DNA from: Mycobacterium sp. UM_WGJ
Lineage (GTDB): Bacteria; Actinomycetota; Actinomycetes; Mycobacteriales; Mycobacteriaceae
DNA length: 64,000 nt
Direction of reading: 5' to 3'
Assembly: GCF_000455125.1 (NCBI RefSeq)
Contig: NZ_AUWR01000022.1
Location: forward strand, 29,710 to 93,709
Below the pieces are notes generated by a model. The model made no database searches. It was not told where the DNA came from and was given only the letters and a program-made list of their open reading frames with translations. Each line of letters opens with the position of its first letter. The first letter of the stretch is position 1. Made by a program: the position numbers and the translations under genes. Shown here one piece after another: positions 1 through 12,144 of this stretch.

Positions 1-1797
1 CAACACCCGGCGGGCCAGCAGATACCCCGACAGCATTCCGGCGCCCGCACCGACGGTCACCGGCCCCGGACCGCGGCTCTGCCCCGCCCCGACACCGGGG
101 ATCGTCGCCCGAACCCCGCGAACCAAAAGCAGCCCGGCGATCGACGACGCCCCGATCGAGATCGCAACCCCACGCTCGGTGGCCGTCCGGGCAGCCGGCA
201 GCGCGCGCAGCACCTGCCATGCGCCGGCAAGGTCGGCCAGCAGCAGATCGGCATAAAAAGGTGGTGGGGTGTCGGCATGCTCGCTCGTCGGCATCACACC
301 CAGCGCCAGATCCGCCGACGCCAGCGCCTGCGCTGCCGAGGTGGACAACACCGCGACGGTACGGCCGGCCTGCTGCAGGTCGGCCACCGCCGCGGCCAGC
401 GCGGCGTCGATATCCTCACCCGAGACCGGCCGGATGTCGTCGAAACCGGGGCGCAGCTCGCTGAGGATCTCGGTGTCCACCGTGACCAGCTCAGCGCCGG
501 AGGCACGTGCTTCGAGGACCACCGCCGAGGCCAGCGCGTGATGCGCGGGCAGGATCAGCGCGTCCACCGGCTGCGTGCGGGTCGAGCCGCGGACTGTCAT
601 GCCCGGAACCCGGTGCCAGCCCGGACGCAATCCGGGCTTGTCGAGCAGGCTCTGCGCGCTGTTCCAGGCCTTCGGCAGCTCGTGCTCGCTGGCACCGCGG
701 ATCTGTACCACCCTGCGTTGTTCACCGGTCAGCGTCCGCGGGTCGATGACCACGGTGTCGATCTTGTCGAGGCGGCGCAGGCTGTCTGGCTGCAGCGGCA
801 GCACTCCGTGCGCGTCGGCCAGGCCCTGTCCCAGAGTCGCGGCGAACGATTCGCAACTGGTGCGCACCGCTTTCGGCGAGGTCGCCAGGATCGCGCTCGA
901 CGTCACGTCCAGGTTGCGGGTCAGTGCGCCCACCGCCCCGGCCGCGACTACCTGCGCCACCGCGGTGCGCTTCAGGTAGCGCTCAGCCAGACCGTCCGGC
1001 CGCGGGACAGGCCGCGCAGTGGTGTGCACGTCCGGGTGGTCGGCGTACCGGGCCAGCTCCGGCTCGTAGCGATTCCAGGCCAGCGCCCCGGCGCGCGTCT
1101 CGGAGGCTTTGAGGCCCTCCACCATCAGATCCACCGCCAGGATCGCCGGGGACAGGGTGATGACGTGCGACCCGAGCGAGACCAGGGAAAGCACCCGGTC
1201 GGTCTTGGCCGGACCGATCCGGCTCGCCAGCGCGTTGCGGACCAGCGGCTGGTAGCGGGCCACCGACGCCGCGGCGTCGAAGATCTTGGGCGCGGCCGGC
1301 CAGCGCATCGCGCTGCCCACGGTCGCGATCGCCAGCCCTACCGCGTTGGCCCCCACCATCGCGCCCTTGGTGGCCAGCAGCAGTCCATCGCCCGGCAATG
1401 CCGCGGTGTCGGTCGGGGAAAGTTCGATGCTTTTCTCGGCCGCTTCCACCGCGGCGCACAGGTCCGCCAGCGCAACGTGGTCACCGATCTCGACGACTAC
1501 CCGGGACAGCGGGCGGTTCAGCCGCACCGAGGTGACGCCGGGCTCGGCCCGCAGGGCTGCCAGAACCTCGGCACCGATGTCCACGCCGTCGGAGTCGTCG
1601 AGCCCGTGCACTTCGATCCAGGCCCGCCCGGCGCCGCGCCAGCTTCGTCGGCTGGTCAGATCGGAACGCTCACCGGCCAGGATCTTGGCGCCTTCGCGCA
1701 GTGGGATGGCGGCGAGGTCAACGCTGGCCCCCAAAACGGAGGATGCGGCGGCGCCGATGGCGTCCAGACCAAAACGGCCGATTGCGAAAACATCCAT
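1..1797 (-). CDS. CtpI-like cation-transporting P-type ATPase, N-terminal 599 residues (cut by window edge)
   Basis: The frame is open from an ATG to the left edge with no stop, so the C-terminal half lies outside. Residues about 50-95 look like a heavy-metal-associated type ferredoxin-like domain (WIEVHG, PGVTSVRLNRP) without a CxxC metal pair. Hydrophobic stretches follow, then DKIDTVVIDPRTLTG at about residue 345, where a working P-type ATPase has DKTGTLT; the phospho-accepting Asp motif is therefore degraded. M. tuberculosis CtpI is a double-length protein whose first half is a degenerate ATPase copy, and the visible part fits that half, with the active half expected beyond the edge. The ion is unknown. 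The gene is divergent from nothing nearby; galE1 lies upstream on the same strand. Family assignment is moderately sure. Confidence 0.7.
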   Translation of the reverse strand, partial: MDVFAIGRFGLDAIGAAASSVLGASVDLAAIPLREGAKILAGERSDLTSRRSWRGAGRAWIEVHGLDDSDGVDIGAEVLAALRAEPGVTSVRLNRPLSRVVVEIGDHVALADLCAAVEAAEKSIELSPTDTAALPGDGLLLATKGAMVGANAVGLAIATVGSAMRWPAAPKIFDAAASVARYQPLVRNALASRIGPAKTDRVLSLVSLGSHVITLSPAILAVDLMVEGLKASETRAGALAWNRYEPELARYADHPDVHTTARPVPRPDGLAERYLKRTAVAQVVAAGAVGALTRNLDVTSSAILATSPKAVRTSCESFAATLGQGLADAHGVLPLQPDSLRRLDKIDTVVIDPRTLTGEQRRVVQIRGASEHELPKAWNSAQSLLDKPGLRPGWHRVPGMTVRGSTRTQPVDALILPAHHALASAVVLEARASGAELVTVDTEILSELRPGFDDIRPVSGEDIDAALAAAVADLQQAGRTVAVLSTSAAQALASADLALGVMPTSEHADTPPPFYADLLLADLAGAWQVLRALPAARTATERGVAISIGASSIAGLLLVRGVRATIPGVGAGQSRGPGPVTVGAGAGMLSGYLLARRVL

Positions 1798-1904
1798 GGC
1801 TGGCCTCCAGCGTCATAGCAGCGCTGGAGGTCTCTTCCGCCGGTTGTCCGGCCCACAGCCCCGGTCACCCGATGACAGGCGACGTGATGACGACACTGCG
1901 AATT

Positions 1905-1918
1905 GGGGAATACTCCCC
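1905..1918. promoter_or_regulatory. short palindrome upstream of the P-type ATPase gene
   Basis: GGGGA-ATAC-TCCCC is a perfect 5-bp inverted repeat in the gap between galE1 and the P-type ATPase, about 108 bases before the ATPase start. Metal-transporter genes often carry a sensor operator here, but the motif does not match a mycobacterial operator that I can name. This is a weak candidate. Confidence 0.2.
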
Positions 1919-1945
1919 TCCGACCGGCCAGTATGCCACAAAGGT

Positions 1946-4716
<2,771 letters not shown>

Positions 4717-4761
4717 CGTCGCTGCAACCACCTGCGAGTAATCGCTGGTCACGAGGACAGG

Positions 4762-5499
4762 GTGGGCGCTACGGTGTCGCGCATGCGCATGCGTTCACCG
4801 CACTCGGCCGAGCCCCATAACGGCTCGCTGGCGTCGAAACTCAATTGGTTGCGCGCCGGGGTGTTGGGGGCCAACGACGGCATCGTCTCGATCGCGGGGA
4901 TCGTGGTCGGCGTCGCCGCCGCCACCGCGCAACGGGGTCCGATCTTCACCGCCGGTATCGCCGGCGTGGCCGCCGGCGCCGTGTCGATGGCCCTCGGTGA
5001 GTACGTGTCGGTGAGTACGCAACGTGACACCGAACAGGCTGTGCTGCATAAGGAGCGCCGCGAACTGCAACAAGACCCGGCGGCCGAACTCGAGGAACTT
5101 GCCGACTTATATGCGGCCAAGGGATTGTCGGCGGCGACGGCCAGGTTGGTGGCCGAAGAGCTGACCCACCACAATGCGTTCGCTGCGCACGCCGAGGCTG
5201 AATTGGGCATCGACCCGGACGATTTGACCAACCCGTGGCTGGCCGCGGCGGCGTCAGCCCTCGCGTTCACGGCGGGAGCGCTGTTGCCGATGGTCGCGAT
5301 CCTGCTGCCGCCGACCACATGGCGAGTCCCGTTGACCGTCCTGGTCGTGCTGCTGGCACTGATGCTCACCGGTGTGGTCTCGGCACGCTTGGGGGGCGCA
5401 AACGTCCGAAACGCCTTGGTCCGCAATACCACCGGCGGGGCGCTCGCGCTGGGCACCACGTACCTGATCGGCCAGCTGGTCGGCCACACGATCAGCTAG
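4762..5499 (+). CDS. VIT1/CCC1-family iron/manganese transporter
   Basis: This membrane protein of 245 residues belongs to the VIT1/CCC1 family, which moves Fe(II) or Mn(II) out of the cytosol, usually by proton exchange. The family signature LRAGVLGANDGIVSIAGIVVG lies at about residues 30-50, followed by GAVSMALGEYVSVSTQRD in the second helix. The metal-binding cytoplasmic hairpin with several Glu (ERRELQQDPAAELEELADLY) and TAxLVAEELTHHNAFAAHAEAELG come next, then three C-terminal membrane segments. The start is a GTG; ATG codons lie 7 and 9 residues later. It ends 11 bases before the next gene on the same strand and may be cotranscribed. It is not part of the usual Rv3635-Rv3644c synteny. 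Confidence 0.88.
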   Translation: MGATVSRMRMRSPHSAEPHNGSLASKLNWLRAGVLGANDGIVSIAGIVVGVAAATAQRGPIFTAGIAGVAAGAVSMALGEYVSVSTQRDTEQAVLHKERRELQQDPAAELEELADLYAAKGLSAATARLVAEELTHHNAFAAHAEAELGIDPDDLTNPWLAAAASALAFTAGALLPMVAILLPPTTWRVPLTVLVVLLALMLTGVVSARLGGANVRNALVRNTTGGALALGTTYLIGQLVGHTIS

Positions 5500-5510
5500 A
5501 CCTTGAGCTG

Positions 5511-6791
5511 ATGGACGGTCACACGACCCCTGATCCGCAGCCGACGTCCGGTGCGCTGCGCCGGCAGCTGGGCATGTTCGACGCGGTGACGATCGGGCTG
5601 GGCTCGATGCTTGGTGCCGGCATTTTCGTGGCATTGGCGCCGGCGGCCGCAGCGGCCGGTGCGGCGATGCTGATCGGGTTGATCGTGGCGGCGGTCATCG
5701 CCTACTGCAACGCGGTTTCCTCGGCGCGGCTCGCGGCACAGTATCCCGCCTCCGGCGGTACCTACGTATACGGGCGCGAACGGCTCGGACCGTTCTTCGG
5801 CTATCTGGCCGGGTGGGGCTTCATCGTCGGCAAGACCGCATCGTGCGCGGCGATGGCACTGACCGTGGGTTTCTACGCATGGCCCGCGCACGCGCACGCG
5901 ATCGCGGTGGCGGTGGTGCTGGGGCTGACCGCAATCAACGTGCTGGGGGTGCAGAAATCGGCGTGGCTGACCCGGCTGATCGTGGTAGTGGTGCTGGCGG
6001 TATTGGCAGCGGTTGTGGTGACCGCCCTGGGCTCCCAGGGCGTTGAAACCGCTCGGTTCGGCCACTCGTCAGTGTCGGTGCCAGGGGTGTTGCAGGCGGC
6101 GGGTCTGCTGTTCTTCGCGTTCGCCGGCTACGCCCGGATCGCCACGCTGGGTGAGGAGGTACGCGACCCCGCCCGCACCATTCCGCGGGCGATCCCGGCC
6201 GCGTTGGCCATCACCCTGGTGGTGTACGCCCTGGTGGCGGTAGCGGCACTGAATGTGCTTGGCGCAGAAGGTCTTGCCGGAGCATCGGCGCCCTTGGTGC
6301 AGGTGGTGAGGGTCGCCGGGGCGGCCAAACTGACCGTGATGGTCCAGATCGGAGCGATTCTCGCGGCGACCGGGTCCCTGCTGGCCCTGATCCTGGGGGT
6401 GTCGCGTACCACCCTGGCGATGGCCCGCGACCGGTATCTGCCCGGGTATCTGACCGCGGTGCATCCCCGGTTCGGGGTGCCGCATCGCGCCGAGATCGCG
6501 GTCGGCCTGGTGGTTGCCGTGCTGGCCGCCACCACCGATATCCGCGGTGCCATCGGGTTTTCCTCGTTCGCGGTCCTGGTCTACTACGCCGTGGCCAACG
6601 CCGCGGCCTGGACCCTGTCCCCCGCCGAGGGCCGTCCCCCGCGCCTGATCCCGATCATCGGCTCGGTGGGCTGCATCGTTGTCGCGTTCGCCTTGCCCGT
6701 CAGCTCGGTCCTGGCCGGACTCGCGGTGCTCGGCGCGGGTATTGCCACTTACGGCGTGCACCGTCGATCGGGCCGGCTCGGGCGCCGGTAG
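5511..6791 (+). CDS. APC-superfamily amino acid permease
   Basis: This protein of 426 residues probably imports amino acids. The first helix carries FDAVTIGLGSMLGAGIF, the APC family motif GxG(S/A)xxGxGIF that binds the substrate alpha-amino and carboxyl groups. About 12 membrane segments follow, with the FFAFAGYARIATLGEEVRDP motif at about residues 205-225 typical of cationic amino acid and YfnA-like carriers, and LSRTTLAMARDRYLP-like sequence (VSRTTLAMARDRYLPGY) near residue 300. The ATG chosen gives a 19-residue cytoplasmic lead before helix 1; upstream extension would run into the VIT gene. Substrate is unknown; closeness to the Pls-like synthetase downstream makes a building-block role tempting but unproven. 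Confidence 0.87.
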   Translation: MDGHTTPDPQPTSGALRRQLGMFDAVTIGLGSMLGAGIFVALAPAAAAAGAAMLIGLIVAAVIAYCNAVSSARLAAQYPASGGTYVYGRERLGPFFGYLAGWGFIVGKTASCAAMALTVGFYAWPAHAHAIAVAVVLGLTAINVLGVQKSAWLTRLIVVVVLAVLAAVVVTALGSQGVETARFGHSSVSVPGVLQAAGLLFFAFAGYARIATLGEEVRDPARTIPRAIPAALAITLVVYALVAVAALNVLGAEGLAGASAPLVQVVRVAGAAKLTVMVQIGAILAATGSLLALILGVSRTTLAMARDRYLPGYLTAVHPRFGVPHRAEIAVGLVVAVLAATTDIRGAIGFSSFAVLVYYAVANAAAWTLSPAEGRPPRLIPIIGSVGCIVVAFALPVSSVLAGLAVLGAGIATYGVHRRSGRLGRR

Positions 6792-6871
6792 TCCGCTACC
6801 GCGGCGAACAACGCGCCGAGCTGACAATGACGCGCTGCACTCCCCGACCGTGCTGGGTACGTTCTACAGTC

Positions 6872-9800
6872 GTGCCCTCACTGCAAGTCCCCGCGCAATA
6901 TCTGCGCGGCTCCTCGGCGCCGCAGCCCCGCACCCTGATCGACATTCTGCAAGAGACCGCCGCCCGCTACCCCGACGCTCCCGCCATCGACGACGGCAAT
7001 GTGGTGTTGACCTACGGGGAGCTGATCGAGGACATCACCGACAGTGTCGCCTGGCTGGCCGCCCGCGGTCTGGGCCGCGGCGATCGCATCGGCATTCGGA
7101 TGCCGTCCGGCAATTACGCGCTGTACGTGGCGATCCTGTCCACGCTGGCCACCGGCGCGGCCTACGTGCCGGTGGATGCCGACGATCCGCCCGAGCGCGC
7201 CGAGCTGGTGTTCAACGAAGCTCAGGTGGCGGCGGTGATCACCGAACAGGGTTTGACCCGCGGCCCCGGCGCGTCACGCGGCTGGCGGGCCACGGCGCCG
7301 CAGACCAGCGACGACGCCTGGATCATCTTCACCTCGGGGTCCACCGGAACCCCGAAGGGCGTGGCGATCACGCACCGCAACGCGGCGGCCTTCGTCGACG
7401 CCGAAGCCCAGCTGTTCTTGCAGGACAACCCGATCGGGCCCGGCGACCGGGTGCTGGCGGGACTGTCGGTCGCGTTCGACGCGTCCTGCGAGGAGATGTG
7501 GCTGGCGTGGCGCTACGGCGCCTGTCTGGTGCCGGCGCCGCGGTCGCTGGTACGCAGCGGCATGGACCTGGGTCCGTGGCTGGTGTCGCGCGACGTGACC
7601 GTGGTGTCCACCGTGCCCACCCTGGCGGCACTGTGGCCGGCCGAGGCGCTGGAGGCGGTGCGGCTGCTGATCTTCGGCGGTGAGGCCTGCCCACCGGAGC
7701 TGGTAGCCCGGCTGGCGGTGGAGGGCCGCGAGGTATGGAACACCTACGGCCCCACCGAGACCACGGTGGTGGCGTGCGCGGCGCAGCTCGACGGCACCGG
7801 CCCGGTCCAGATCGGGTTGCCGCTGTTGGGCTGGGACCTGGCCGTGCTCGGGCCCGACGGGGCCCCGGTGGCCGCCGGCGAAGTCGGCGAGCTGGTGATC
7901 GGCGGTGTCGGCTTGGGCCGCTACCTGGACCCCGGCCGTGACGCCGAGAAGTACGCAGCACTGCCCGAGCTGGACTGGCCGCGGGCCTACCGCAGCGGTG
8001 ATCTGGTGCGGCTGGATGCCGACGGGCTGGTGTTCTGCGGCCGGGCCGATGACCAGGTCAAGGTCGGCGGCCGGCGCATCGAGCTGGGTGAGGTGGACAG
8101 CGCCCTGGTGACGCTGCCCGGCGTCAGCGGCGGTGCGGCCGCGGTGCGGACCAGCGCCGCCGGGACCCCGCTGCTGGTCGGCTACCTGGCCAGCACCGAT
8201 CCGGACTTCGACCTGGGTGCTGCACGCGCCGCACTGGGCCGGCGACTGCCCGCCGCGCTGGTTCCCCGGCTGGTGCTGGTCGACGAACTGCCCACTCGCA
8301 CGTCGGGCAAGGTGGACCGCGATGCGCTGCCGTGGCCGGTGGGGCCGGAGCCGGGTGCCCTGCCCGGCGGAGGTCTCGGCGACGACCCGGACAGCACTCT
8401 GGGTTGGCTGGCCGGACTGTGGCGCGACGTGCTGGGCGCCCCGGTCGACGACGAACAGGCCGATTTCTTCGCGCTCGGCGGTGGATCGCTGCAAGCCGCT
8501 CAGCTGGTGGCCGCGGTGCGGCAGCGGTACCCGCAGACCACCGTCGCCCAGCTCTACGACCGCCCACGACTCGGCTCCCTGGCCGGGTTTCTCGACGACA
8601 TGGGCCGCAGTGAGCCCGGGGCCGAGGCAGCCTCCCGCGCGGTCGAACCCACGCCCCGGCGGGCCCAGGCCGCGCAGGTGCTGCTGTCGGTGCCGCTGGC
8701 CACGCTGACCGGGCTGCAATGGGTGACGTGGCTGGCGCTGATCAACAACGTGATGGCGGTGATGCATCCGCTGCCCTGGCTGGCGCGACTCGACTGGTGG
8801 TGGGTGATCTCCGCTTTCGTACTGTTCGTGACACCGCTGGGCCGGATGGGTATCGCCGCGCTGGGGGCGCGTGCGCTGCTGTCCAATCTGGCGCCGGGAA
8901 CGTACCGGCGCGGCGGCCCCGAGCACCTGCGGGTCTGGATCGCCGAACGGCTTGCCGCCGCCAGCGGCGCCGAGAATCTTTCCGGCGCACCGTGGCTGGT
9001 GTATTACGCGCGAGCGCTGGGTAACAAGATCGGCGAGGGCGTGGATCTGCACTCCGCCCCGCCGGTGACCGGGATGCTGACCCTGGGCCACCGGTGTTCC
9101 ATCGAGCCGGAGGTGGACCTGACCGGGCATTGGATCGACGGCGATACGTTCCACGTCGGCCCTGTCACGGTTGGCAACGACGCCACGATCGGTGCCCGCA
9201 CTACGCTGCTGCCCGGCGCCGTAATCGGCAAGGACGCCGATGTCGCGCCTGGGTCCGGGGTAGTCGGCGAGGTGAAGAAGGGCCAGTACTGGACCGGCTC
9301 GCCGGCGGTGAAATCCGGTAAGGCACACCACCCCTGGCCGGATCACCGGCCACCGCCGCGCCCGGTGTGGGCGGCGGTGTACGGGGTGACATCGATCCTG
9401 CTGGGCGGCTTGCCATTGGTGGCATTGGGTGTCGGGCTGTCGGTGGTGGGCTGGGCGGTGCGGGACTGCACCACGCTGATCGAAGCGATTCGGCCTGCGG
9501 CGCTGGCCACTGCGCCGGCCGCGCTGGTCGCGATGCTCAGCTACGCCGCTTTGACCATGGCCGGGGTGCGGCTGTTGTCGATCGGGCTGCGCGACGGCTA
9601 CCACCCGGTGCGCAGCCGGGTGGGTTGGCAGCTGTGGGCCACCGAACGTCTGATGGACGCCGCGCGCGACTATCTCTTCCCGGTGTACGCCAGCCTGATC
9701 ACGCCGTGGTGGCTGCGCTTACTGGGGGCCAAGGTAGGCCACGGCACCGAGATCTCCACCGCGCTGGTGATCCCGAAGTTCACCACGATCGCCGACGGCG

Positions 9801-10798
9801 CCTTTCTCGCCGACGACACCATGGTGGCCTCCTACGAATTGGGCGGCGGCTGGATCCACGTCGCACCGGCCACCATCGGCAAGCGCGCATTTCTGGGCAA
9901 TTCCGGGATCACTCAGCCGGGCAGGCGGGTCCCCGACAACTCCTTGGTGGCAGTGCTGTCGACGGCACCGCATAAGGCCAAGACCGGCTCGTCGTGGCTG
10001 GGCAGCCCGCCGGTACGCCTGCGGCGTAAAGCCGCCGACCTCGATGCCGAGCGCACTTTCGAACCCCCGCTGCGGCTGAAGCTGATGCGCGCCGTCATGG
10101 AGACATTCCGGCTGATCCCGGTCATCGTCACATTTGCCATCGGAACCGCGGTTTTGGGCGCGTTGCAGTGGGGGGTGACAAGGTTCGGCTACGGCTGGAC
10201 CGCGCTGGGGAGCGGCGTCACGCTGCTGGCCGCCGGTGCGGTGGCCGGCAGCAGCGCGGTGGTGGCGAAATGGCTTATCGTGGGCCGGATCCGGGCGTCA
10301 CAGCGCCCGCTGTGGTCGTCGTTCGTGTGGCGCAACGAGGTCTCCGACGCGTTCGTCGAAACGGTGGCTGCCCCGTGGTTCGCCCGCGCCGCAACCGGTA
10401 CCCCGGTGATGAACCTGTGGTTGCGGGCGCTCGGCGCCACCATCGGCCGCGGCGTGTGGTGCGAGACGTACTGGTTGCCCGAAGCCGACCTGGTGACGCT
10501 GGACACCGGCGCGACGGTGAACCGCGGCTGCGTGGTGCAGACCCACCTGTTCCACGACCGGATCATGCAGATGGACACGGTGACATTGGATGCAGGGGCC
10601 ACGCTGGGCCCCAACTGCGTGGCGCTGCCCGCGGCCCGGCTGGGCGCCGGTGCCACCGTCGGGCCGGCCTCGCTGGTGATGCGCGGCGACGAGGTCCCGG
10701 CCGCGACGCGCTGGCAGGGCAATCCGATTGCGCCGTGGCCGGTGTCGGGCAAGAAGCGCGGGGCTTCGGCTGCCGCGCGTCAGGAGCCCGCGGCATGA
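6872..10798 (+). CDS. Pls/PosA-like membrane nonribosomal peptide synthetase (A-T plus three beta-helix domains)
   Basis: This single-module synthetase has about 1308 residues. An adenylation domain fills residues 20-490: IIFTSGSTGTPKG near 150, NTYGPTETT near 290, YRSGDL, and RTSGKVDRD near 476. A carrier domain follows with LGGGSLQ, whose Ser at about 539 takes the phosphopantetheine arm. There is no condensation or thioesterase domain. Instead, groups of membrane helices alternate with three left-handed beta-helix (hexapeptide) domains near residues 740-815, 955-1045 and 1190-1290. This matches the plan of epsilon-poly-lysine synthetase Pls, whose three tandem domains make the isopeptide chain. 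I chose the GTG at 6872 because the protein similarity begins there; an ATG at 6827 is possible. The amino acid substrate is not known. The stop overlaps the aminopeptidase start. Confidence 0.85.
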   Translation: MPSLQVPAQYLRGSSAPQPRTLIDILQETAARYPDAPAIDDGNVVLTYGELIEDITDSVAWLAARGLGRGDRIGIRMPSGNYALYVAILSTLATGAAYVPVDADDPPERAELVFNEAQVAAVITEQGLTRGPGASRGWRATAPQTSDDAWIIFTSGSTGTPKGVAITHRNAAAFVDAEAQLFLQDNPIGPGDRVLAGLSVAFDASCEEMWLAWRYGACLVPAPRSLVRSGMDLGPWLVSRDVTVVSTVPTLAALWPAEALEAVRLLIFGGEACPPELVARLAVEGREVWNTYGPTETTVVACAAQLDGTGPVQIGLPLLGWDLAVLGPDGAPVAAGEVGELVIGGVGLGRYLDPGRDAEKYAALPELDWPRAYRSGDLVRLDADGLVFCGRADDQVKVGGRRIELGEVDSALVTLPGVSGGAAAVRTSAAGTPLLVGYLASTDPDFDLGAARAALGRRLPAALVPRLVLVDELPTRTSGKVDRDALPWPVGPEPGALPGGGLGDDPDSTLGWLAGLWRDVLGAPVDDEQADFFALGGGSLQAAQLVAAVRQRYPQTTVAQLYDRPRLGSLAGFLDDMGRSEPGAEAASRAVEPTPRRAQAAQVLLSVPLATLTGLQWVTWLALINNVMAVMHPLPWLARLDWWWVISAFVLFVTPLGRMGIAALGARALLSNLAPGTYRRGGPEHLRVWIAERLAAASGAENLSGAPWLVYYARALGNKIGEGVDLHSAPPVTGMLTLGHRCSIEPEVDLTGHWIDGDTFHVGPVTVGNDATIGARTTLLPGAVIGKDADVAPGSGVVGEVKKGQYWTGSPAVKSGKAHHPWPDHRPPPRPVWAAVYGVTSILLGGLPLVALGVGLSVVGWAVRDCTTLIEAIRPAALATAPAALVAMLSYAALTMAGVRLLSIGLRDGYHPVRSRVGWQLWATERLMDAARDYLFPVYASLITPWWLRLLGAKVGHGTEISTALVIPKFTTIADGAFLADDTMVASYELGGGWIHVAPATIGKRAFLGNSGITQPGRRVPDNSLVAVLSTAPHKAKTGSSWLGSPPVRLRRKAADLDAERTFEPPLRLKLMRAVMETFRLIPVIVTFAIGTAVLGALQWGVTRFGYGWTALGSGVTLLAAGAVAGSSAVVAKWLIVGRIRASQRPLWSSFVWRNEVSDAFVETVAAPWFARAATGTPVMNLWLRALGATIGRGVWCETYWLPEADLVTLDTGATVNRGCVVQTHLFHDRIMQMDTVTLDAGATLGPNCVALPAARLGAGATVGPASLVMRGDEVPAATRWQGNPIAPWPVSGKKRGASAAARQEPAA

Positions 10799-12144
10799 GC
10801 AAACCCACGAAGATTTCGGCAAAGCCAGCCAAGGCCCCGGCGCCTGTTCTTGACCCCTATCTGCCCGACAGCGGCAACAGCGGTTACCGGGTCTCGCGCT
10901 ACGAACTCGACCTGGAGTACAAGGTCAGCAGTAACCGGCTCTCGGGCACCGCGACCATCACCGCGGTCGCGCTGGACGCACTGCGCGAGGTCACCCTCGA
11001 CCTTGCCGACACGCTGTCGGTGGCCAAGGTCTGGGTCAACGGTCGCCCACCCAGCCGGTTCGCGACCTCGGCAGCCAAGCTGCGGATCACCCTGGCCGCC
11101 ACGGTACCGCCCGGCGCCGCACTGGTGATCGTCGTCCGGTATGCGGGATCACCGCGCCCCAGCGAAACGCTCTGGGGTGAAGTGGGTTTCGAGGAGTTAT
11201 CCGACGGAGCGCTGGTTTCCGGCCAGCCCAACGGCGCACCGTCATGGTTCCCCTGCGACGACCACCCCTACTCAAAAGCCAGCTACCGGATCCAGATCAG
11301 CACCGACAGCCCGTACTACGCGGTGGCTAACGGCGAACTGATATCGCGGCGTGCCCGGGCCACCCGCACCACCTGGACCTACGAGCAGCCCGAGCCGACC
11401 CCGACCTATCTGGTCACCCTGCAGATCGGCCGGTACGTGACCCGCCGGTTGCCGGGCTCGACGGTGGCGATCCGCGCGGTGCTGCCGGCCCGGCTGCAGG
11501 CCGAGTTCGAACAGGACTTCGCCGCGCAGGCACAGATGATGGAGCTGTTCGTGCGCCTGTTCGGGCCCTACCCGCTGGCAGCCGGCTACACCGTGCTGGT
11601 GACCGACGACAACCTAGAGATCCCCCTTGAAGCACAGGGGCTTTCGATCTTCGGCGCCAACCACTGCGACGGTACCGGGGGGTCCAACCGACTGATCGCC
11701 CACGAACTGGCCCACCAGTGGTTCGGCAACAGCGTCACCCTGCGACGCTGGAGCGATATCTGGCTGCATGAGGGGTTCGCGTGCTACGCCGAATGGCTGT
11801 GGTCGGAGCATTCCGGTGGGCCGAGCGCCGACCAGCTGGCGCGGCGTTATCACCGCCAGCTAGCGGGCCTGCCGCAGGATCTGCTGTTGGCCGATCCCGG
11901 GCCGGCCGACATGTTCGACGACCGGGTGTACAAGCGCGGCGCGATCACCCTGCATCAGTTGCGCGGCCGGCTCGGTGACGACGCCTTCTTCGCCCTGCTG
12001 CGGGACTGGACGTCGCGCTACCGCCACGGCAACGCCGGCACCGAAGACTTCACCGCGCTGGCCGCCGGATACGCGGGCGAACCGCTGCAGTCCTTGTGGC
12101 AGGCCTGGCTGTATTCCACTGCGGTGCCCCCGCTGACCAGCTGA
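10795..12144 (+). CDS. M1-family zinc aminopeptidase
   Basis: This protein of 449 residues has the gluzincin signature HELAHQW at residues 303-309, with the third zinc ligand Glu at about 326 in WLHEGFACYAEW. EAQGLSIFG near residue 280 stands in the position of the GxMEN exopeptidase motif. It has the N-terminal beta domain and the catalytic domain only; the helical C-terminal domain of full-length PepN-type enzymes is missing. No signal peptide is visible; the first 20 residues are Lys/Pro/Ala rich. The ATG overlaps the synthetase stop (ATGA), so the two are translationally coupled. In that context it could trim, release or degrade the synthetase product, or protect the cell from it. That role is inferred. 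Confidence 0.88.
   Translation: MSKPTKISAKPAKAPAPVLDPYLPDSGNSGYRVSRYELDLEYKVSSNRLSGTATITAVALDALREVTLDLADTLSVAKVWVNGRPPSRFATSAAKLRITLAATVPPGAALVIVVRYAGSPRPSETLWGEVGFEELSDGALVSGQPNGAPSWFPCDDHPYSKASYRIQISTDSPYYAVANGELISRRARATRTTWTYEQPEPTPTYLVTLQIGRYVTRRLPGSTVAIRAVLPARLQAEFEQDFAAQAQMMELFVRLFGPYPLAAGYTVLVTDDNLEIPLEAQGLSIFGANHCDGTGGSNRLIAHELAHQWFGNSVTLRRWSDIWLHEGFACYAEWLWSEHSGGPSADQLARRYHRQLAGLPQDLLLADPGPADMFDDRVYKRGAITLHQLRGRLGDDAFFALLRDWTSRYRHGNAGTEDFTALAAGYAGEPLQSLWQAWLYSTAVPPLTS

Noticed and set aside
277-1818. Long open frame of 513 codons on the plus strand over the P-type ATPase
   Set aside because: It is antisense to a clean ATPase-like frame, rich in Arg/Gly/His, with no recognisable motif; a GC-rich shadow.
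7274-9604. 776-codon minus-strand frame inside the synthetase
   Set aside because: His/Gln/Arg-rich antisense frame over a well-supported adenylation and carrier domain.
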